Origin: Singulisphaera sp. GP187
GTDB taxonomy: Bacteria; Pseudomonadota; Gammaproteobacteria; Burkholderiales; Burkholderiaceae_C
DNA length: 7,607 bases
Assembly: GCA_943327965.2 (NCBI GenBank)
Contig: CALPYQ020000069.1
Location: forward strand, 1 to 7,607
Reading direction: 5' to 3'
In this document: piece after piece, positions 1-4,494 of the stretch
Position numbering within the stretch: the stretch's first letter is position 1
How the letters are laid out: the number at the start of each line of letters is the position of its first letter
The notes under the pieces: generated by a model
Told to the model about the DNA's origin: nothing
The model's input: only the letters and a program-made list of their open reading frames with translations
The model's database searches: none
Program-made: the position numbers and the translations under genes

Positions 1-269
1 GCCAATAAATGATCAAGTGCTTGTTGGTAGTGCAGGCTGCGTTGCGATTGGTAGGCCACTTCGCCATCCCATTGCAAGCCGCATTGCTGCAGTTGCTTCA
101 GGATGAATTTGTCAGCGCCATCAATGCAGCGGGGGCCATCGACATCTTCGATGCGAACCCACCATTCGCCTTGGTGCGCGCGGGCGTCGAGGTAGCTGGC
201 CAAAGCCGCCACCAGAGAGCCAGCATGCAATTCACCGGTGGGTGAGGGCGCAAATCTGCCGCGATACAT
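1..269 (-). CDS. gluQ: Glutamyl-Q tRNA(Asp) synthetase, N-terminal part (cut by window edge)
   Basis: GluQRS is a short paralogue of glutamyl-tRNA synthetase. It activates glutamate with ATP and attaches it to queuosine at position 34 of tRNA-Asp, not to a tRNA 3' end. Only the first 89 codons are present; the rest lies beyond position 1 (the family is about 290-300 residues). The protein begins [18 protein letters not shown]. Visible hallmarks are RFAPSPTG (residues 5-12), the class I HIGH-equivalent LHAGS (14-18), RIEDVDGPR (39-47, usually RIEDLDPPR) and YQSQR (73-77). The ATG directly follows the TGA of the FAD protein gene, in the same frame with no gap. I see no good Shine-Dalgarno just before it, so translation probably depends on termination and re-initiation from the upstream gene. 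The family call is firm from the ordered motifs. Whether the catalytic KMSKS-like loop is intact cannot be seen. Confidence 0.93.
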   Translation of the reverse strand, partial: MYRGRFAPSPTGELHAGSLVAALASYLDARAHQGEWWVRIEDVDGPRCIDGADKFILKQLQQCGLQWDGEVAYQSQRSLHYQQALDHLL

Positions 270-1334
270 TCAAATTGCTGCGAGCGCCAATTCCAAACCG
301 GAAACGAAGGCGTCTTCGACACGGTGGCCCAAGCACCAATCGCCGCACAAACCAATGCCTTGTTTTTTGCTCAGGATGTGCGAGACACCCAGCGGTTGTA
401 AAGTTTTGGCATAGCGCCAGCGATGAACCTCTGCATGTGCAGGCGTGGCGCGAATACCTGTAATTTCAGAAAATGCTTTGAGCAATTTGGCTTGTGCGCG
501 CTCTGGCGAATCTTCTAAATGTTCTTGTGACCATGCGGCACTGGCTTGCACAGTCCAACGTTCAACATGACCGCGCCCTGGCTTGGACGATTCGCGCGCT
601 AACCATGCTACGCGGTGGTGCACACTTCGAGCCGCATTCCATTGAGGGCCCAATGTAATGAGCCCAGGTTGCACAGCGTTTGGAAAAGCCACCATGAGGG
701 TCCAACATGGCGCGACTTGCACTTGCTCGAGATCGGCCGCATTTTCTAATTTGATTTTGGAGTTGCGCAATAAGTCGATGGCCTGATTGGACGGCATGGC
801 CAACAAGACTTGGTCAAAACCACTGAAAACGGACTGTGCGCCTTCGGGTTCTTCGCTTTGCAGTTGCCAGAGTTCTGGGTGAAGCGTGTCGCGTTCAATT
901 TTAAAGACCTTGGATTCCAAGTGAATGCTGTCGCTTTGTACCAAGGGTTGCGCCCAAGCTTTGACCAAGGCATTCATACCGGGCGATGCCACCCAATGTT
1001 TGTCTTCGGTATGGCGAGCAGCTTCTAATACACGGCCCATGGCATCGAGCACACGAACGGCGTTGGCGCTCCAGGGTTTGCAAATGTTGGGGGTGGTGGC
1101 CAAGGCTTGTGCAAATCGAGCGTCGCGCACGGTGAAGTATTGCGCGCCATGGTCAAAGGTGCCGAATGCGGAATTGCGTGTCGACATGCGCCCACTGAAG
1201 CCTTTGCTTTTTTCAAAGACAGTGACGCGGTGTCCGGCCTGCATGAGGGTTCTGGCGCAGGCAATGCCTGCCATGCCAGCACCAATGACGGCGAAATTTT
1301 GAACAGGTTTTGTTGTTGTGTTTGTTTTGGTCAT
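270..1334 (-). CDS. Renalase-like FAD-dependent oxidoreductase (amine oxidase superfamily)
   Basis: A 354-residue cytoplasmic flavoprotein with no signal peptide or membrane segment. After a Thr-rich leader (residues 2-9) comes the Rossmann FAD motif in VIGAGMAGIACA (16-27, glycines 18, 20, 23), with the ribose-binding acidic residue E41 at the end of VTVFEKS. GRMSTR (48-53) and DHGAQYFT (61-68) are typical of the renalase/COG3380-type subgroup. The C-terminal FAD motif LCGDWCLGHRVEDAF (329-343) closes the fold, so length and both FAD ends look complete. Family members oxidise amines or dihydronicotinamide-type substrates, but the substrate here is unknown. The ATG lies 9 bases after the LysR stop codon and the TGA abuts the gluQ ATG, so it is the middle gene of a three-gene unit. 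No strong ribosome binding site precedes it. The superfamily is secure; the renalase-like subgroup is a motif-based judgement. Confidence 0.88.
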   Translation of the reverse strand: MTKTNTTTKPVQNFAVIGAGMAGIACARTLMQAGHRVTVFEKSKGFSGRMSTRNSAFGTFDHGAQYFTVRDARFAQALATTPNICKPWSANAVRVLDAMGRVLEAARHTEDKHWVASPGMNALVKAWAQPLVQSDSIHLESKVFKIERDTLHPELWQLQSEEPEGAQSVFSGFDQVLLAMPSNQAIDLLRNSKIKLENAADLEQVQVAPCWTLMVAFPNAVQPGLITLGPQWNAARSVHHRVAWLARESSKPGRGHVERWTVQASAAWSQEHLEDSPERAQAKLLKAFSEITGIRATPAHAEVHRWRYAKTLQPLGVSHILSKKQGIGLCGDWCLGHRVEDAFVSGLELALAAI

Positions 1335-1343
1335 GGAGCTACT

Positions 1344-2288
1344 CTACACGCGATGGTGGGGTTGGAGCAATGCCTGTTGCGTTCTAGATTGTTTTAACTG
1401 CGACAGCCACCAACTTAATGCATGCCCCACACTTTGACCATGGGGATTACGCCATGCATATTCCACTTGGCTGATGCGCTGGACTCGGCTGACTTTTTTG
1501 GCGATCAATCTGCCGCTTTCCAAGTAGGGTTTGGCCAAGCTCTCTGGCAAAAAACCACCGCCCAAGCCTCTGAGCTGCGCCTCCAATTTGCTGGCCATGT
1601 CTGGCACGGTGAGGACATCTTGACCACCCAGCAGGCCAATGGTGACGCCCTCGCCCCGGGGTACAGAGTCGGCCACGGCCACAGCGCGATATTGTTGAAG
1701 AACGGCATCGGTCAGGGGTTCGGGTGCACTGGCCAAGGGGTGATGGGGCGCTATGGCATAAACAAAACTGACTTGCCCCAGAGTTTCGTGCAGCAATTCT
1801 GTGTGGCTGGAGGGGGAGATGAACACACCCAAGGCCAAATCGGCTTGACCCGACTTGAGTGCAGCCAGGGTGCCAGACAAAGTTTCGTAACGGATTCTCA
1901 AGCGGGTGGGCGGGTTGAGTGCCAAAAAACCTTCACACAACTCCATGATCACAGACCTTGAAATGATGCTGTCGACAGCCACCGTCAAGACTGACTCCCA
2001 ACCCGTCGCCACACGCTTAACCCGGTTGGCCAAGGCATCGACGTCGTGCAGTAGGCGCTTGGCCTCCCTGAGCAACTCTTTGCCAGCCTCTGTGGGCTTG
2101 GCCTGCCGGCTACTGCGATCAAACAACAAAACGTCCAGGGCGTCTTCAATTTGCCGGACCCGATAGGTCAGTGCGCTCGGCACCAGGCCGCGTTGTCTGG
2201 CAGCGGCCGCAAAACTACCGGTTTCCTCAATGGCAAGCAGCATGCTGAGTGCATCGGGTGTGAGGAGGTCGCTGGCGTTATAGGACAT
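1344..2288 (-). CDS. LysR-family transcriptional regulator
   Basis: A 314-residue LysR-type regulator. The N-terminal winged helix-turn-helix spans about residues 11-70 (ALSMLLAIEETGSFAAAARQ, then SALTYRVRQIEDALDVLLFD, then PTEAGKELL). A linker helix follows at about 72-92 and an effector-binding domain from about 95 to 300 (e.g. LALGVF, YAIAPHHPLA, GLGGGFLPESLA). I chose the ATG at 2288. A TTG at 2333 would add 15 residues outside the conserved domain and would place the 17-bp operator-like dyad inside the gene. No clear Shine-Dalgarno is seen at either start. The gene is divergent from pirin/flavodoxin across a 116-base spacer and is followed after 9 bases by the FAD oxidoreductase. This is the usual layout for a LysR protein that represses itself and activates the divergent genes. 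The Escherichia coli yhaJ(LysR)/yhaK(pirin) pair is a possible parallel (recalled, not checked). The effector is unknown. Confidence 0.93.
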   Translation of the reverse strand: MSYNASDLLTPDALSMLLAIEETGSFAAAARQRGLVPSALTYRVRQIEDALDVLLFDRSSRQAKPTEAGKELLREAKRLLHDVDALANRVKRVATGWESVLTVAVDSIISRSVIMELCEGFLALNPPTRLRIRYETLSGTLAALKSGQADLALGVFISPSSHTELLHETLGQVSFVYAIAPHHPLASAPEPLTDAVLQQYRAVAVADSVPRGEGVTIGLLGGQDVLTVPDMASKLEAQLRGLGGGFLPESLAKPYLESGRLIAKKVSRVQRISQVEYAWRNPHGQSVGHALSWWLSQLKQSRTQQALLQPHHRV

Positions 2289-2305
2289 TTGTTGGTTATT
2301 TTTAA

Positions 2306-2322
2306 ATTCAAATAATTTGAAT
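2306..2322. promoter_or_regulatory. Candidate LysR operator: perfect 17-bp dyad
   Basis: ATTCAAATAATTTGAAT is a perfect inverted repeat with 7-bp arms and a 3-bp centre. It contains the T-N11-A signature of LysR-type binding sites (T2308 to A2320). It lies 17 bases before the LysR ATG and 82 bases before the pirin start. That would put it near -65 of a pirin transcript starting around 2375-2385, the usual recognition-site position. Two related half-sites follow at 2348-2355 (ATTGAAAT) and 2357-2364 (ATTGGAAT) and could form the weaker activation site. The dyad is seen directly; binding by this LysR protein is inferred. Confidence 0.6.
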
Positions 2323-2334
2323 GATAACGACAAA

Positions 2335-2340
2335 TATAGT
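2335..2340 (+). promoter_or_regulatory. Possible -10 element toward the pirin gene
   Basis: TATAGT matches five of six bases of the sigma-70 -10 consensus. No good -35 hexamer stands 16-18 bases upstream; that place is taken by the LysR-type dyad, as expected of an activator-dependent or occluded promoter. AT-rich sequence yields such matches by chance, and the true promoter could lie nearer 2366-2371, so this is only a candidate. Confidence 0.25.
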
Positions 2341-2394
2341 GGATTAAATTGAAATCATTGGAATGTAAAGTCTCGTCATTCTGTTTCTTAAGTC

Positions 2395-2399
2395 AGGAA
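2395..2399 (+). promoter_or_regulatory. Ribosome binding site fixing the GTG start of the pirin gene
   Basis: AGGAA ends five bases before the GTG at 2405. It is the best Shine-Dalgarno match in the region and supports the non-ATG start, since the conserved pirin N-terminus IQIRRSADRG follows immediately. Confidence 0.6.
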
Positions 2400-2404
2400 T
2401 CACC

Positions 2405-3106
2405 GTGATTCAAATTCGCCGTTCCGCAGACCGTGGCTATGCCGACCATGGCTGGCTCAAGTCCTTTCACAGTTTTTCATTTGCCGGCTATTACGACCCA
2501 GCCTTTATGGGTTGGGGCAATTTGCGAGTCATCAATGAGGACCGCATAGCGCCAGGCACTGGTTTTGGGACCCATGGTCACAAGGACATGGAAATCATCA
2601 GTTACGTCTTATCGGGCAACTTGGCACACAAAGACAGCATGGGCAACGTCAAGGGCATTCCACCAGGGGACGTGCAACGCATGAGCGCTGGCAAAGGGGT
2701 CATGCACAGCGAGTTCAACCATGCTGAAGGCCAGGCGACGCATTTTTTTCAAATTTGGATTGAACCCAATGTGACGGGCATTGCGCCGAGTTACGAACAA
2801 AAGACCATACCGCCTGACAGCAAACGGGGTGCCTTGAAAGCGGTGGCATCGCCCCAAGGTGAAGGCGACGCGGTCAAAATTTCGGCAGACGCCACTTTGT
2901 ATGTGGGCTTGCTAGATGGTGAAGAAAAAGCCTCGCTGAATTTGGATGCAGCACGCAAGGCCTATGTCCACTTGATTCGAGGCGAACTGCAAATCAATGG
3001 ACAAATCTTGAAGGGCGGTGATGCTGCCCTGATTCAAGCCGAATCGAATCTTGAACTGACCCACGGCAAAGATGCCGAGGTCTTGGTTTTTGACTTGGCC
3101 TCTTAA
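2405..3106 (+). CDS. Pirin-family bicupin (quercetin 2,3-dioxygenase-like)
   Basis: A 233-residue cytoplasmic bicupin of the pirin/YhhW/YhaK family. Bacterial members bind one metal in the N-terminal cupin, and some cleave the flavonol quercetin with O2 (quercetinase); others act in redox sensing. The N-terminal cupin (about 15-125) carries the full metal set: H57 and H59 in THGH, and H101 and E103 in HSEF. These positions are the same as I recall for E. coli YhhW. Other family signatures are FSFAGYYDP (24-32), GFGTHGHKDMEIISYVLSG (53-71) and the segment HFFQIWIEP (113-121). The C-terminal cupin (about 140-233) is shorter and lacks obvious ligands, as usual. The start is GTG with AGGAA upstream. 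It is divergent from the LysR gene and followed after 39 bases by a flavodoxin-fold gene, so regulation by that LysR protein is likely. Family call firm; substrate unknown. Confidence 0.93.
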   Translation: MIQIRRSADRGYADHGWLKSFHSFSFAGYYDPAFMGWGNLRVINEDRIAPGTGFGTHGHKDMEIISYVLSGNLAHKDSMGNVKGIPPGDVQRMSAGKGVMHSEFNHAEGQATHFFQIWIEPNVTGIAPSYEQKTIPPDSKRGALKAVASPQGEGDAVKISADATLYVGLLDGEEKASLNLDAARKAYVHLIRGELQINGQILKGGDAALIQAESNLELTHGKDAEVLVFDLAS

Positions 3107-3145
3107 TATTTTAAGAAGCTTTATTTTTTATCAAGGAGTACTTTC

Positions 3146-3679
3146 ATGGCTAAAACAGTTGTTATATATCACTCAGGTTACGGTCACACACAGCGCGTTG
3201 CGCAATTTGTGGCGCAAGGTGCCAATGCCGATCTGATCGCCATCGATGCAGACGGTGACATCACCGATGCCGACTGGGCAACTTTAGATGCGGCAGACGC
3301 CATCATCTTTGGCTCACCCACTTACATGGGCATGGCCTCTTGGCAGTTCAAGAAATTTGCCGATGCGTCTTCTAAGCGTTGGTTTACCAGTGCCTGGAAA
3401 GACAAAGTGGCCGGTGGTTTCACCATCTCTGCCAGCCCCAGCGGCGACAAGCTGTCCACGCTGCAATATTTCATTACATTGGCCATGCAACAAGCCATGG
3501 TCTGGGTGGGACAACCCGCCATGAATGACGGCACCACCAATCGAATTGGTTCCAACTCTGGCGTGATGGCACAAGTGGGTCCTACCAGCCCCGCAGAAGA
3601 CATTCCTCAAGGTGACCTTGACACCGCTAAGGCCTATGGCGCGCGCGTGGCCGCTGTGGCTGCCAAATTGCGCGCTTAA
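3146..3679 (+). CDS. Flavodoxin-fold NAD(P)H/quinone oxidoreductase-like protein (WrbA/FMN-reductase type)
   Basis: A 177-residue cytoplasmic flavodoxin-fold protein. The FMN phosphate loop is YHSGYGHTQRVA (8-19) after the first beta strand KTVVIY. The second FMN contact is IFGSPTYMGMASWQFKKFAD (54-73), in the style of WrbA and NAD(P)H-dependent FMN/quinone reductases. A further strand with GGFTISASPSGDK (90-102) corresponds to the third flavin loop. Such proteins usually reduce quinones with two electrons from NAD(P)H using bound FMN. The exact acceptor cannot be told, and a plain flavodoxin-like electron carrier is the alternative. The ATG has a strong site (AGGAG, 3134-3138) seven bases upstream. 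It lies 39 bases after the pirin gene with no clear terminator between, so the two probably share a transcript. The stop codon sits in a short 16-base tandem duplication (3668-3697). Confidence 0.88.
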   Translation: MAKTVVIYHSGYGHTQRVAQFVAQGANADLIAIDADGDITDADWATLDAADAIIFGSPTYMGMASWQFKKFADASSKRWFTSAWKDKVAGGFTISASPSGDKLSTLQYFITLAMQQAMVWVGQPAMNDGTTNRIGSNSGVMAQVGPTSPAEDIPQGDLDTAKAYGARVAAVAAKLRA

Positions 3680-3697
3680 TTCGTTGCGCGTTTAATT
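3668..3697 (+). repeat. Imperfect 16-base-period tandem repeat over the flavodoxin-gene stop
   Basis: TTGCGCGCTTAATT (3668-3681) recurs as TTGCGCGTTTAATT (3684-3697), 13 of 14 bases alike, offset by 16 bases. The first copy carries the last codons and TAA of the flavodoxin-fold gene; the second lies in the short spacer. The offset is not a multiple of three, so the second TAA falls in another frame. It looks like a small local duplication. Confidence 0.6.
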
Positions 3698-3701
3698 GCA
3701 G

Positions 3702-3721
3702 GAAGCCCTGCTTAGGGCTTC
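3702..3721. terminator. Hairpin between convergent genes, probable bidirectional terminator
   Basis: GAAGCCCT, loop GCTT, AGGGCTTC: a perfect 8-bp GC-rich stem with a four-base loop. It stands 22 bases after the flavodoxin stop and overlaps the last codons and TAA of trhO on the minus strand. Only a weak T-rich run follows on the plus side (CTGTTTCT) and none clearly on the minus side, so efficiency is uncertain. Its place between two convergent genes supports the call. Confidence 0.6.
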
Positions 3722-4449
3722 ACTGTTTCTAACGAGACATCGACGGCGCGGCGTTCGTCAAAGACAAAGCAGCCGCCGTCGTAGTGCGAGCCATCTGTTT
3801 CTTCAAAATATTTCAAGATGCCGCCCTCTAACTGGTAAGTATGGGGCAGGCCGTTTTGTTGCATGAAGATGGCTGCTTTTTCACAGCGAATGCCGCCCGT
3901 GCAAAAGCTGATGATGGTTTTGTCTTGCAGTTCTTCTTTGTGCGCCATCAGGGCGTCAGGAAATTCAGTGAACTTGGTCAAACGCCAGTCGATGGCGCCT
4001 TTGAACGTTCCTTCATCGACCTCGTAATCATTGCGAGTGTCCAAAATAACCACAGGTCTGCCGTTGTCGTCAAAGCCTTGGTCTAGCCATCTTTTGGCGG
4101 TAGCCGGGGTGACGGCTGGGGCTCGGCCTTCTGCGGGTCGAATGGTGGGGTGGTTCATGCGAATAATTTCGCCCTTCACCTTAACCAGCATTTTTTTAAA
4201 GGGCACCGTTTCGGACCAGCTTTCTTTGGGCGCAATGTCAGAAAACCTAGGATCTGTGTGGAGTTCAGCCACAAAACCGCGTACAGCCTCGGCGGGGCCT
4301 GCCAAGAACAAATTAATGCCTTCTTCTGCAAGCAAAATCGTCCCTTTTAGGGCGCGAGACAAGCAGCGCTCTAGGAGTACAGGGCGAAGTTCATTGGCAT
4401 CCGGCAGCGGGATGAACTTGTAGGTCGAAATATTCAAAAAATTGTTCAC
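3712..4449 (-). CDS. trhO: tRNA uridine(34) hydroxylase, rhodanese family (TrhO/YceA)
   Basis: TrhO hydroxylates U34 of certain tRNAs to 5-hydroxyuridine in an O2-dependent way, the first step toward cmo5U-type wobble modification. From the GTG at 4449 the protein is 245 residues. An N-terminal acylphosphatase-like domain (about 4-95, opening FLNISTYKFIPL, with KGTILLAEEGINLF at 35-48) precedes a rhodanese domain (about 115-216). The rhodanese domain has LDTRNDYEVDEGTFKGAIDW (136-155) and the active loop CTGGIRCEK (183-191, catalytic Cys183). YQLEGGILKYFEE (205-217) completes the family signature. There is no long C-terminal extension like that of E. coli YceA. The start is uncertain: ATG 4506 (preceded by GAAGG) and GTG 4518 are open in frame, but both would overlap the 5' end of dnaE, and conservation begins only near FLNIS. 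The last codons form part of a terminator-like hairpin. Confidence 0.9.
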   Translation of the reverse strand: MNNFLNISTYKFIPLPDANELRPVLLERCLSRALKGTILLAEEGINLFLAGPAEAVRGFVAELHTDPRFSDIAPKESWSETVPFKKMLVKVKGEIIRMNHPTIRPAEGRAPAVTPATAKRWLDQGFDDNGRPVVILDTRNDYEVDEGTFKGAIDWRLTKFTEFPDALMAHKEELQDKTIISFCTGGIRCEKAAIFMQQNGLPHTYQLEGGILKYFEETDGSHYDGGCFVFDERRAVDVSLETVKP

Positions 4450-4455
4450 CCCCGT

Positions 4456-4488
4456 ATTGTAGAAAACATCTGAAGCAGCTTCTACAAT
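4456..4488. promoter_or_regulatory. Inverted repeat at the dnaE/trhO divergent start
   Basis: ATTGTAGAA (4456-4464) is the exact reverse complement of TTCTACAAT (4480-4488), with a 15-base spacer. Inside and overlapping it is a second dyad, GAAGC-A-GCTTC (4472-4482). The right arm ends six bases before the dnaE ATG, and the whole lies between the dnaE start and the conserved start of trhO. It could be an operator shared by the divergent genes or a hairpin in the dnaE leader. If trhO starts at 4506, it is also inside that gene. Confidence 0.45.
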
Positions 4489-4494
4489 GGACCT

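Noticed and set aside
925..1302. 125-codon open frame on the plus strand
   Set aside because: Antisense to the FAD oxidoreductase, which shows both FAD motifs; no recognisable domain in the antisense product.
1422..1961. 179-codon open frame on the plus strand
   Set aside because: Lies antisense to the well-supported LysR gene, has no family resemblance, and is explained by codon bias of the real gene.
2289..2333. Extension of the LysR gene to a TTG at 2333
   Set aside because: The added 15 residues are outside the conserved helix-turn-helix, no ribosome binding site supports TTG, and the extension would run through the operator-like dyad.
3107..3135. AT-rich stretch with T run after the pirin gene as a terminator
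   Set aside because: AAGCTT is present but no stem of useful length with a loop precedes the T run, and a strong ribosome binding site for the next gene follows at once.
4433..4460. TTCAAA (4433-4438) and TATTGT (4455-4460), 16 bases apart, as a dnaE promoter
   Set aside because: Only four of six matches in each hexamer in AT-rich sequence inside trhO; too weak to list as a feature.
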